Origin: Triops longicaudatus
Lineage: Eukaryota > Arthropoda > Branchiopoda > Notostraca > Triopsidae
Length of the DNA: 64,000 nucleotides
Assembly: GCA_022885665.1 (NCBI GenBank)
Contig: JAGQDJ010000231.1
Location: 71,685 to 135,684, forward strand
Direction of reading: 5' to 3'
Shown: positions 46,601-57,900 of the stretch, piece after piece
Layout of the letters: the number at the start of each line of letters is the position of its first letter
Numbering within the stretch: position 1 is the stretch's first letter
Notes under the pieces: generated by a model
What the model saw: the letters and a program-made list of their open reading frames with translations, nothing else
The model's database searches: none
Told to the model about the DNA's origin: nothing
Program-made: the position numbers and the translations under genes

Positions 46601-48073
46601 TGTCAAAAAATTAAGTATACGCTACTCAGATCATTAATGCAAGGAAAGCAAGATTGTACTAGGACTTACAATAGTGATTCGTTCGACTTCGAATTTGTTT
46701 TTAAATAAGTTTAAAATGCAGGAATAAGTATAAAGAAAGCTATTTAATAGAACGAAAAGGGGCCAGAAAAACTTTTCTAGACGCTTGGATTAATTCAAAA
46801 CTAATTTTAAAATGGGCACTTCAAAACTTTCCCTTTCTCTTCGCTTATTTCAAAGCCAGCTAATCACATTTTCTGACCGACAGACTAATCGCTTAAAAAA
46901 CTTCCAAAAACTCCTGCACCACCTTAAATATACATATGAACGGATTATGAAGACATTCTAATTAGTAGCATTATCTCACTAAGGTTCAACCAGTTTATTA
47001 GCCTTTCGGAAAGACGTCACCACTCATTTGACCTCTTGACCCGATAGCCACTTGGGATTATTCCTTGGATAGACTGGAGAAGACGTAACATTTTCGTCAT
47101 GTAATTTTTTCATTCCTAGAATGTTAAAAAGAAAGGCAAATATAAAACTAAAATTTGTACAGCAATTCCAGTTTCTGTGGATTAGTGGATAAAATAAGTA
47201 GCAATTGTTTTAGACCTCTAAAACCATCAAATGCAAGAAACGAATCGCTCCTTTCAGTAGATAATTTTCAAAGTATTTAAATTACATTCGTTCCTTGGTT
47301 ACAGTTTTTCTTGAAACATGTGAAATCAACAATGGCGAAATTGTGTTGTTTCCTAATCTGCTGTTTCTGGCCGTAATTCCTCATTGGCATTTTAATTTTT
47401 TCCTTCATTTTTAAAATGATAAGAAGCCTCTAACGTAATGAACAACCCTCTGAAAAAGTTTGTGACGTAGCCATGTATATTACCTCAAAATAAAACAAAC
47501 TACAAGAGAAAAATTAGAACTATAAAACTAATAGATGTGCCGATATATTTTTAATTGAAAATAAAACATTACACCTAGCAGCAATGTAAAACAGAGGAAA
47601 CCATGTTCTACTGAAGACTTTTTTACGGAAGGAAAACTAAATTTTTAACAATCTTTGCAAGAATATAAACTCGAATGTAAACAATATATAAACTTTTAGA
47701 GCTTGAGAGTATCACGTGACTTTGTTATTGTTTATTTGTTCAAATTTTCTGGGAGTAGCTTCATTACTTGCTGTTTTGAATGGCAAATTTAGACTGAAGC
47801 AGTTTTTCGTCTTAGGCTATGACTATATTTTTACGTATTAAACTTGCTCCATTCTCTGCATCCATAAAACTCAACACACAAAAGTTCCTAGACTGAGCCA
47901 TGGATCTACAGTGTTCTAGACTCTAGTTATCCGTAGCGACACCTAGACTCTTACAACTTTAGTTCAAGCTATGAAGCAGCTAGACTGAATCTTAAGCTAT
48001 GCTGTTCTGCAGTCGAGCTGCTAAAGTGTCGCCTAGCGAGCTGCCTGCTTGACGAGAATAGTCAACAAAAATC
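43669..48073. other. Intergenic between PEDS1 and MRPL13, divergent promoters at the edges
   Basis: PEDS1 (minus) and MRPL13 (plus) are transcribed away from each other, so both promoters lie here. 43750-44070 is visibly CG-richer than its surroundings and probably holds the PEDS1 promoter and 5' UTR. The rest is AT-rich with repeats: a copy of a dispersed family near 44300-44400 (GTGTGAGTATTTT...ACGCGTCCGAAGTA), a minisatellite at 44391-44463 and a 20-bp direct repeat at 46528-46566. No gene recognised. Confidence 0.45.
44391..44463. repeat. Minisatellite, unit ACATTGAA
   Basis: About eight copies of ACATTGAA with variable AG, AAA or C interruptions over 73 bp. Confidence 0.8.
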
Positions 48074-48943
48074 ATGGCTGCTAGTCAGCGTGTTCAGGTT
48101 CATCTAAATAATTTAAAAACTTTTCAAGCCTTTAAACATTTTCTTTGAATTTTGAATAGCAATGGGCAGCGTTTACTCGTATGTGGTGGCTTTATGACGC
48201 ACAATGGCAAGATCCTTACCAAACCGGCAAATTACTCATTCGTTATTTGCGAGGACTGAATAAACCTATTTATTCACCACTTAGTAAATATAACCCGTTG
48301 TTTTAATTAATTCCTGTATCTTTTAGCCTACATTTTGCGAATCTTCTACTGTAGATGATAGTGGAGATCATGTGGTAGTTATAAACAGCCGAGATATTGC
48401 CCTCAGAGGCGATGAATGGAAGAAACGAGTTTATTTTCACCATACCGGTTATCCTGGAGGAGCAACTTGGACCCCAGCATGGGAATTGCACTCAAAAGAT
48501 CCTACTTTGGTATTAGTACCCTTTTTAATTTAACTTCTCCAGGATTTAAATTCTTTATCTTATTTTTTATGAAGTCTTATTTGAAAAAAAAAATCATTTG
48601 TTTTTCACCGCTGCGGGTTGTAAGCAACGTTTGCAGTATTTTACGACTGTTTTGAAGGATTGACTACTTGGTAATGTTTTGTATGCAAATTTAATCTTTC
48701 TGTTTGTAGATTGTTCGTAAAGCAGTGTACGGGAGCATGAAAGGCAATTTGATTCGCCGAACCTTAATGGAGCGGTTACACATTTTCCCGGGAAGCGAAA
48801 TTCCGGCCGAAATTCTTCAAAATATTAGCGGACAAATCCGACCCTTGAAGCCGGTACCTAAGCGACTGGATGAGTATTCTCCTGAAATCAGGGAGAAATT
48901 CCCCAAAGTCTTCGATTATCCGAAGGACTACGTACTGCGATAA
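48074..48943 (+). CDS. MRPL13: Mitochondrial ribosomal protein L13 (uL13m)
   Basis: Large-subunit protein of the mitochondrial ribosome. Four exons: 48074-48097, 48160-48283, 48355-48509 and 48710-48943. All phases agree and give 178 residues, the same length as the human protein. It starts MAASQRVQ|QWAAFTRMWWLYDA, the first exon joining exactly at the family QQWA motif. Exon 3 has GDHVVVINSRDIA and HHTGYPGGATW, the uL13 GYPGG signature. Exon 4 has AVYGSMKGNLIRRTLMERLH, then PKRLDEYSPEIREKFPKV. The introns are short (about 60-200 bp). No separate cleavable presequence is evident, as in other L13m proteins. Confidence 0.97.
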
Positions 48944-49018
48944 AAAGACAAAAGGTTTCGTGTCTAGTATTTCAATACAAAAATAGCAACAATCCCAGGC
49001 CAAGCAGTTTTATTTAAA

Positions 49019-49024
49019 AATAAA
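49019..49024 (+). promoter_or_regulatory. Poly(A) signal AATAAA for MRPL13
   Basis: AATAAA starts 76 nt after the MRPL13 stop codon. Confidence 0.6.
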
Positions 49025-51613
49025 ACTCCTTTCTTTAGTAGAAGAAATCTTCGTAAGTGGAACTTCAAAAAATGCAAAAAATGCCCGACTCAAAAAGGGA
49101 ATTCAGGAAATGTAAAAAAAAAGTGAAGTCCGTTGTGAGGTGTTGCAGATTCAAATTCAAGTATCCAAAATCCGAGAATCGCAAAAGTAAAAAGGAACAC
49201 ACTTTTAAAGACTTGAAAGAGATTCTTTGAAGTTCAGGTTTGTTAGGATTATTGTCTGTATACTTGATCACAAATTCTTGGAAAGAATTCACAAATTTTT
49301 GGGAAGAACACTTTATTCCTACCAGATTTGCGGCTCGGTGGTAGTTACGAAGTACACATGGTTTTTCGTGTTCATAGGGCGTTAGAAATTGAAGTCGATT
49401 TTGCGATAAGATTAGGTAGCTATAGATCGCACCATATAGCCGAAAATAGTTTAATTCAAAACTTAATTTAAGTAATCTATTTTCCATTTTAAAAAAAATC
49501 CATCAAACTACTTTCCTTAATTCAGTTAAAAAATTTGGAGGATGAAAAAGTTCTGTTTTAGTTCGAAGAAAACTGAGATAAGTCAGACTCAAGCAAATCA
49601 AATTTAAGTCAAATTGAAACATTTGAATTTAATTAGCACTGAAGTTGCACAGCATCAGCCATCATAAGTCATATACTGTTGCAAACTAGAAAATATTGCC
49701 AAATTACTTTTTTTAATAAATTGACTAAAATTTTATAACAAAAGCTCCGTCATCGTAAACATCTTATACATTTAGCTAAAAATCCTTAGAAATCTCTCTC
49801 ATTGTAATCAAAATTTTATGAAGACGTGAAAGAATTGACACTTGTCCGTTTCTTGGCTGTAAAAAACTGAAGAAAAAATTGTGACGGATACATACCATCA
49901 ACCGGGGTTGTTGAGAAAAAAAACTTTTTTGGTTTTCGTTGTTTATTTCGGCCACATTTTTTAGTAAAAAAAAAGTAATAAAAAGTTTTGTTTTGGAAGA
50001 CCTTGTAGCATCGAGTAACCTACCGAGTTTTTACTTGCGTGATGGCTTGTGTGAGTATTTTATTTTTCCTGTACGCGTTCAAAGTTATTGCAAGCCGGGA
50101 TAATTTTAAACTCAGCCATGACATGGCTGGGCAAAAATTGGAAATAAAATTTTTACATAAAATTTATTGGAATTGTTTCAGTGGATCAGGTGAACACTCT
50201 TGACTATTTTGTTTTTAAAAATCACTTCAGTTATTAAAGGGGAAAAATTACCAGAAAGAGATCGTAAGAAAAACACACCTTTTAAACCCATAAACTTCTT
50301 TCCCTTTTCATATTTGCACTTCTTTACACTTACGATTTCAACTACAGCTTTTGTCTTGTCTGTCGACAGGCTTTTCAACTTCAGTGCAAGTGCAAGGAGG
50401 GGAATTTGTTTTTGAGGTCTGTTTACATACGCTTTTACTTTGCAAGTCGCAAAGCGCTGTTTTCCAGAAGCCCGCAAATTATAATACGAGAAAAGTTTAT
50501 AAAATTCCAGGGTAATTTTAACATCGAATTTATCTGAAGGCGAAAGGCTGTGACTGTGTTTAGATTTCGGTGATAAGAAAGACTGGTCAGTGTAGTATCT
50601 TCCTAGACCAGTGGTGCCCAAACTTTTTTCACCCGAGGGCCGCGCGCGACATGATATAAAATCTCGCGGGCCTGAATGTTCCGGTTTCGCCAGAATCATG
50701 CCGACGTTAAAAATGAAATTATGCAGTGATATACATGAGCGGTATAAATGAACGGGACGTATGAGGCACCTTCGCGGGCCGGATGTGGCCCGCGGGCCGT
50801 AGTTTGGGCACCACTGTCCTAGACAGTGCGGATCCCCTAGACGTCATAGTAGTATTTTGGTAGTGAAACTTATTAAGAACTGAAAATGGGCCAAAAATTC
50901 ACTCGCTTCCAACTTCTTGCTGCCAAGGATTGTTCAAAACCGATTAGGGTACTTATCTATTATGCGCCCCGTAATTTTTAGGTTAGGTTAAGTTAGATTA
51001 CGTAAGATTAAATAAAATTGTCCCACTACAAGCGCCTGAACCAGAATAAACGGACGTAAATAATATAATTGTAATGTAATGACAATCTTTGATCAGTTTA
51101 ACCCTGTTTTTTTTTTGTTTGTTTGTTTTTTTTTTGCAAAAAATAAATAAATAAAACTAAATAAAAAATAAAATAAATAATCGCCTTCTTTTCGCAAATT
51201 TCTTCCTAATCGTAGTCCATCTACTTCTACTAAAGCTAACTAGTGCAAAAGTTTCACACACAAAAATTGGATTAAAAAAAGGCGACTAAATTAGAGCAGT
51301 AATTTTACGGGGTGTATAATGGATAAACACCCAGATTGATTTTGGTTTCATAGAATGTCAATTCGTCGCTGAATCTCACGTCACCTGTTTTGTTGCGTAG
51401 CAGTAGACGGCTTACTGTTTCCCATAAAATGTTCAAAGTTACACCATGTGTTCGGAACACAAGAGGTACAACCCCGAATTCAGAATAGCCTCGTTTAACG
51501 GTAGCTTACTACGCAAAGCAACGCCTACTTGCGTCTTATACAGCACTGAGAATAGAATTAACGAACAAGCGGTGAGAAGGCATGTGCTGTCCTCGACACA
51601 ACAACTTTGAACC
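49025..51613. other. Intergenic; MITE and dispersed repeats
   Basis: No supported gene; frames here are AT-rich and lack domain signatures. It contains the MITE at 50609-50816 and a copy of a dispersed family at about 49980-50110 (GTGTGAGTATTTTATTTTT...ACGCGTTCAAAGTTA). 51100-51190 is low-complexity T/A sequence. Confidence 0.45.
50609..50816. mobile_element. hAT-type MITE with 8-bp target duplication
   Basis: A 208-bp element with inverted ends CAGTGGTGCCCAAACT and AGTTTGGGCACCACTG, a perfect match, flanked by the exact duplication TCCTAGAC (50601-50608 and 50817-50824). The GC-rich interior contains GGGCCGC and GCGGGCC words. CAGTGGT-CCCAAAC ends followed by GGGCCGC are widespread in animal hAT MITEs. 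The minus-strand frame crossing it at 50178-50699 is not a gene. Confidence 0.85.
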
Positions 51614-52391
51614 ATGCGGGCACTCGTTCAATTCGCCGTAAAATTTTCCTTAAGCAAAACAGCATTAAACTACACGACAAAAGTAACCGTATTTTCTTAT
51701 AACACAGAAATTAAAAAAATAGTTCTCTTTATTAAGTATTTTAGTAATGCTGTTCTTTTCTAAGGTATGTCTTTCGCACAACACCGGTCCTCGTTCACTG
51801 CCATCAGTGTTGGGCAAATTATGGGGTCTTCTTCAGAAGAAAACCCGTCCGAACTATGACAGTGTACCTGAAGGCTATCAACTAGTCTACCGCACTGGCC
51901 TGGAAAACTACGTCATCTACCCGCACGCCGGTTTCCTAACAGGATTTGCGATTACCGGCCTTTACGTGGGTTCCACCATAGCTTTCAATGCCCTTTACGG
52001 CTTGCCATTATTCTCTTCCCTCTCCTTCTTGGACCACGACCAGAGCTTGGCTGAAAGCTCCCTTGAATTGGGTGGCTACGTGGCCGGCTTGTGCCTACTT
52101 TTTCTTCCGGCTCAAATAATTTTCCAAAGAACGCCGTTGCGGATTTATTACTCGAACACCGAAGACAAATTCTTGGCTTTTTATGCCAATTACCTACCGT
52201 TCTCAACCCGAACGCAAGTATTCTTGCCGGGGCGAATAGTCCCGCCCAAAGATGCTTCTTCTGAAGTTCTGTGGTTCAGTATACAACACACGTATTTAGG
52301 AAACGGGAATGAAAAGCAGAAAATTCTATTGTTTGGAGAAAGCTTTAGGCAGCCTTTTTATTATAATCATTTGTTAGGCTACAAACAGTAA
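51614..52391 (+). CDS. Two-pass, probably mitochondrial membrane protein (TMEM186/TMEM70-like)
   Basis: Proposed two exons, 51614-51682 and 51765-52391, joined in phase 0 over an 82-bp intron, give 231 residues. Exon 1 (MRALVQFAVKFSLSKTALNY...) is basic and lacks acids, as in mitochondrial presequences. If it is not used, exon 2 is open from 51747. The mature part has GYQLVYRTGLENYVIYPHAG, a first hydrophobic segment (FLTGFAITGLYVGSTIAF), a second (LGGYVAGLCLLFLPAQIIF), then PLRIYYSNTEDKFLAFY and the ending FYYNHLLGYKQ. Two TMs followed by a beta-rich domain with an R-x-Y motif, and a final H-L-x-G-Y, resemble TMEM70 and TMEM186, which assist respiratory-complex assembly. Family assignment is tentative; that this is a gene is well supported by its length and composition. 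Confidence 0.7.
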
Positions 52392-52456
52392 CAAATAGCT
52401 TGTGTGCAGTACTTGGCTTGTAAATACACTGGAGATACATTAAAAACTACTTAACA

Positions 52457-52462
52457 AATAAA
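52457..52462 (+). promoter_or_regulatory. Poly(A) signal AATAAA for the two-pass membrane protein gene
   Basis: AATAAA starts 66 nt after the stop at 52391. Confidence 0.55.
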
Positions 52463-54835
52463 TTAAAAGTTTCCTGTCTTATTAAATTCTGAATTATGCT
52501 ATGTCGAATTTCGAATTATGTTCTTATGCTTTGTGCGTGAGAAATTCATTTTTTAGTTATTCTAGAGTTTTATTCTTCTCCAGATTAGCTGTGATTTATG
52601 AATATGTGACAAATTGGTATCTTTAACAAGCAAACTTACCCGTGACCAAAGAACCTAGAATGAGTACCGTGAACTGGGTTCATTTTTTACTAAGCAGCGC
52701 GCTTTTTTCGATTTCTTTTCGTATTTTGGCTAATTTTCGAATAATTACGAATACCGTTGAAGATTGAAAAGTTCCTGAGTTTCCGCTTCCGTAGTGGCAT
52801 GTGTGACATTTTATTTTCAATTACGCGTTCAGTTACCCCACGAAGCCGCACGAAATGATAAGCAACAGTTTGTCGCCTACTGCCATATAATGTTACATAC
52901 TGCAATATATAGTCATAGAATACTATGGCAGAACAGGAGACTCGGGTCAATAGTGCCATTTCACGTCTTGTTAGTTTTTACACGTAGCATGTACTAAGCT
53001 TCGATCTAGGTGCATAACCACTATATGTAGGTATATTTCTGCTAGCTGTTAAGTCATAATATCTTTTTTCAAAACTTAAAATAGCGTCAAACTAGAAGCC
53101 CCTCGTTTGTTACTACCCAATAATCCCCGTTCGGTCAAAATTAACATGCTTAACGTGCGTTTCCCCACAAGACATTTTACCAACCAAATTTCTAATGATA
53201 CACTAAGCGTACCGTAACGACAGTTTGCAATCGCGGTCCTGAGCACTATTGGAACATTCTAGTTTAGTCCCGTATTAGGATTTTGGTTCGTGGGAGGTAA
53301 CCTCCTAACCTCCCCTTGGCTCCGAGCTTGTTCTAGCTTCCTCTCCGTCATGAAATAGTATATTTTAGGAAAAACCGTACAAATAAACAGAGATATGCAA
53401 CGTGTTCTGGAGGCGCCACTTTCGAACGCCACATGGCAACACACATGACAACACCGTGTAAATAATGTCACGTTAGAGATTCACTAAGCGACAAAATGTT
53501 ATCCGTTTTACTAGTGTACTGAAAGCAAAACCCCTACCCGAACTGAAGCATCCACGGAAGGGCACTCAATTTAAGGCCTACCGCCGCCGAGCAGTGAGTT
53601 TTGTAGAAATTGCTAAAACCCAGGCCTACAGCGGGAAGGGTAATCGCATATATAGATTCAGCACGGTATTTCCCGTGCTGACACTAAAAGACACTAAGCT
53701 CCAGTATAAATCACTACATGACACAAACATTGCGTATAGTTTTTACAAAAGTACAGGTTGTTTTCTGCATAATCATTTATAGCTCCTTCAATAGTTTTTC
53801 GCGCTTTTTCAATTATTACTCGTGCCATGAACTATTATCCGAGTGCATAACCACTAGTTGCAGGTGTATCTCTGCTTTCTGTTAAAACATTGTGTGCTTC
53901 TTAAAAATTTAAAATAAGGTTAAACTAGTACTCAATCTGGGAGGCCCTCGTTTGTTACTACCGTATAACCCGTTGAGTAAAAACTGACATCGTGTTTAAC
54001 GTGCGTTTGCCCTTAAGAAACTTAACCAACCAGATTTCTAATGATACTGGGATTTCTAGGTCTCCTGTATAAATAACTATGAGACTATAGTATCCGAGTT
54101 ATTCACATACTGTTCAGTGGCGTTCGAAGAGCTCATAAAATATTTTGTAAAAAATTTTGGTCATCTTTAGTGAACGCAAGGGGCAAAAACATGCCCGTTT
54201 TCTTATAAAAGGCAGGTAAAACAGACATTACATATCTTGATTATTTCTCGATCAATTCACATGCAACTTGTAAGACGAGTGCTCAGTGGTATGTGACACG
54301 ACTGACTTTTTACAGCCACAAGAATCCATTTGTTCAGAAGTTATGATTTCTGTTACTTTCGCGTTACGTTACTTTTGATCCGAGTCTATGTAACAAGAAG
54401 CAACAATAAGTAACAATGAGTAGCTTCAAGTGGCTTTCTACTACTTTTTACACTCATTGTCAGTCATTGTCACATTAAGTAACTTCCTTTTACTTGTGCT
54501 ACCTTTTACTTACAAGAGGTGTCAAAAAATACCAAAGTGCACCCATTTTGCTGTTCCTGAGTTTTGCCTTCTCGAGGCTGCCGTACGCGAATTGCATGCC
54601 TATCTCTTTTCCCGAAACATTTTTTGGACTGTATTGTACATGTGTAATAGATTACAATAAGAAAATTTGCACTACAGGTGAAATGAAATCATTTTACTTT
54701 TATGTTGTATGCATAATTATTAGTATTTCCATCTCGAAGTTACTCAGCTTCAAGAAAGCATTTTATATTGGGTTAATACACAAATTAGGGCGTTTCAAAA
54801 ATATACTAAGATGATCGGAAGAGGAATGTAAATTA
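52463..54835. other. Intergenic between convergent genes; repeats
   Basis: No gene recognised. It holds a dispersed-family copy at about 52690-52850 (GTGTGACATTTTATTTTCAA...ACGCGTTCAGTTACCCC) and the two direct copies 53010-53201 and 53843-54048. The plus-strand gene on the left and DCLRE1C on the right are convergent. Confidence 0.45.
53010..54048. repeat. Pair of direct ~200-bp repeats
   Basis: 53010-53201 and 53843-54048 share the ordered segments GTGCATAACCACTA, TGTTAA, CCTCGTTTGTTACTACC, TTTAACGTGCGTTT and TTTCTAATGATAC. They are direct and about 830 bp apart. They are too diverged to be young LTRs, and there is no coding sequence between them. Confidence 0.6.
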
Positions 54836-54963
54836 TCAAGAACTTTCAGTCTCGTGCTCTTCGTCAGATTCGTCAGAAGTCAAAATAACAATAGGAATTT
54901 GACATTCCTATTGTTATTTTGACTTCTGACGAGTCCGAAGAAGGTAAAAAATTCATTTACACG
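54836..54963 (-). other. Quasi-palindrome and possible sixth DCLRE1C exon
   Basis: 54858-54898 and 54904-54944 form a hairpin with a 5-nt loop: the inner 29 bp pair perfectly and the outer part has a few mismatches. On the gene strand, a donor (GAC|GTGTAA, after 54963) and an acceptor (AACAATAG, before 54907) would remove a 55-nt phase-0 intron. They would add an exon 54907-54836 encoding ECQIPIVILTSDESDEEHE, then TESS and a stop. If the intron is retained, translation stops at 54957. The palindrome pairs intron sequence with the proposed exon. Confidence 0.4.
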
Positions 54964-57900
54964 TCATGATTGTCAAACTCAGGCAAAGGCGATTTGTCTT
55001 TTTCGTCGGACCAACAGGTGGCGTCCGAATCACTTTCGCCTGATTCTGATTCGATTGTTACACAAGGATCACAGGGGAAAGGATTTAACATTGATTGGCT
55101 CGAGGTTGACTTATCTTCATGATTCTCTCGACTTGTGTCAATAGTTTCTCTTATTACTCCACGCGAAAAAATTTGATTAGTGATTTTAACTTGGCCGTCT
55201 AGCGGCGATTCCGTTTCGTAGACAATTTTAACGGAGTCTTGACTACTGCTATAGAAAGTCACATCAGAATCCTGTGACTGCTTTTTCGCACTGAAATCAT
55301 TATCAGATACCGACTCCTCAGTTTCGGGAATAACAAGCACGTTAGCCTCTGACTTTGGTGAATGAAAATGTTCTTCATGATTTCGCAGCTCAATTTCAAG
55401 AAAGTCAGGCGTTTCAGGTACAACAGTAATATTCTTTTCAGCACTTTGCGTTAAGTCAACACAATTTATTATTTTTTGAGTACTAATCTGTAGCTCTATT
55501 TGTGTTTCTGGGACTATGGTAATTTCATGGGATTTCTCTGAATTATCGTGACAATTTTTAAGAAATGTTGGCTGTTTTTGGCTGCCTTGATTATAGTGAC
55601 AAGATTCTCCGTCAATTGGCTCGCGTGTTACATTTAAATTGGTCTTTAAATCGTCACACATAATCTCTTTACTTCTTTTGTTACTACTTTTCTTATGTAA
55701 CGTACTAGTTGCTTGTGTTTCTTGTGAATTTTGTGCGAAGTTATCATTTTTGCCCCTAGATACCAAGCAACTTACGCAATTTCTGTCAAAACTTTCATTA
55801 ACGTCAACAGTTTCTGGTATGACTTTCGCAAGAATTTGCGTAGAAGTATTTATGGGAAAAAAACAACCCAATTCTGGCGAATTCTCGTCAAGATTTTCTT
55901 GTCTTCCGTTATATGTCAAGTTAATTAAATTACCACAAGCATTTTGAAACTTTTCAACCGTTTTCGGTGTAACTTCCGGGGAAACTTGCAAAAAAGTATT
56001 TACGCTAGGAAAATAAGCTGATTCTAGGCGATTTTCCCCTAGCTTTTCATTGCTGTCGCTAGAAGGCAAGCTCTTTACACAATTATCATTCGCGCTTTTA
56101 TAACTTTCAACCGGTTCCGATACTACTAGTGAGGATGTTTGCGCTAAATTATTCGTAAATGTAGCGTTGGAAGAAACTTGAAAATGCATGCTTGTTCCAG
56201 TATTAATGTTGCTTTTTTCGTAATCATCAGCCGTTCCTGGTAAAACTTGCAGTAATGAATGCGTAGATGTTGTACAAATCGATTCGAACATACTATCGAC
56301 AAGCTTATCGTTGCTGCTGCTAGGTGACATGTTTAGCACAGCGTTGCTGTTATTAATTTCATCTGTTACTGCTATAACTTGCGATGAAAACTGCGTTAGA
56401 GCATTTCTGGATGTGGTTTTTGATGAAAGACATGTCATTTCTAGCACACCACCTAAAAGCTTTTCATTTCTGGCACCTGTTGACATTCTACTTTCAATAG
56501 TTCTATTCGTTTTATCATAATTTTTAGCAACACTAGGCACGACTTGCCGGAAAGTTCGCGAAGAATTCGTTTTGCGAAGCAAAAATGCCGATTCCGGCGT
56601 ATTCTCGAGAGGCTTCTCATTTCTGACCCTTGGTGGCATGTTTTCTACATTCTTTGCATTAGTGCTTTCACGATTTTCAGCCACTACTTTTACGACTTCC
56701 GCAAACATCTGCGTGGAAGTCATATGCGGCGTAATAACTTCCCAATCCTCGTCGACCTTATCAGTCCTGTCGCCAAACGGGGTCACGCTGCTGGTAAAAC
56801 CGTTCAAGAAGCCTAACGATGGGGAATAATCATACAAACTAAGGTGTCGAGTTAGTTTAACCCGTTTTGAAGCCTGGGTTAACTGCGTTTCTTCTTGGAA
56901 TTCCTTCGAGCTTGCTAGTAATTCTGCAGAGTTTCGACTAGGAGAAAACTTTCCAAGTGATTTCGGTAACTCGACAGGCCTCTTTAACAGCGTAGCAATG
57001 TCCTGTAAAGTTATGTCGCGAAAAGCAGCGATGGGCGTGATCTTCTCCGGTTTCAAAAAAGCAACCATGTCTTGAATTTCTTCCAAAGACGCGTGCATCG
57101 AGTAAAACACTTGGTACCGGTTAACGCCAGTTTGGTACGAAATTTCCTAAGAATATGCGAATTTTTCTGTAGAGTTTCCATTGTCCTTTATTTATTTTTT
57201 ACGATTCGAAAACAAAAAAGAATTTTTACCTTTATTTTCCTATTTAAATGAGCTTGTGTTGTAGCAGTAATAGCCCGTACTGGTACGTTCCTTTCTTGAC
57301 ATGACAGAAACGTCAATCCTTTATCCGGGTTTACCTAAACGCAATAAAATAAAAGAAACACGAATAGAAGAAACTCTGAACAGTACACAAATAAGACAAA
57401 ATCAAATTAATTAAAGTTACACTAATGAATTTCATGCAATGAATTTGTTTTCATATTTAAAAGCAGTTAATCACAGAAGCTCAATTAAATGAGTTTATTA
57501 AATGAGTGAATGAAATATATCGGAAAACTTAACTCACAAAACGTTGCAAAAATTGTTCAGAAGCACTTTGTGTTTCTTGAAGTGCCGAACTCGTAATGAG
57601 TAATGGAGTAATGCACAGATATTCTAATTAAAGTATTTAACTAATGCTAATATTATATGATTTCTTAGTAAATTTCAGCAACGTTTCATACACTAAACTG
57701 CGAGCTAACTAAAAAAAAAATATTTAAGTACTCGTCTTTGCACACAATGGTGGACTTGCGTGCTACTGCCATCCAGCGTAACTCCGCTCCTCAGGCCCTC
57801 GATGCAGAAATACTTGCGATGTTTATCTTCGCTGACGTGAATTTTGCACTGCAATTTCTCAGCCACTTCGCCGAACAAGAATTCGGCGCCAAATTGGCCC

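Noticed and set aside
50178..50699. 173-codon minus-strand open frame
   Set aside because: Its N-terminal part lies inside the hAT MITE at 50609-50816, the rest is AT-rich without domain signature, and no exon partners were found.
55639..55947. 102-codon plus-strand frame
   Set aside because: Shadow of the DCLRE1C last exon on the other strand; its hydrophobic look reflects the Ser/Asn-rich antisense codons.
57480..57625. Possible extra DCLRE1C exon between 57732 and 57334
   Set aside because: The flanking exons already join in phase 0 and match the spacing expected from Artemis; the candidate has poor phase and no family similarity.
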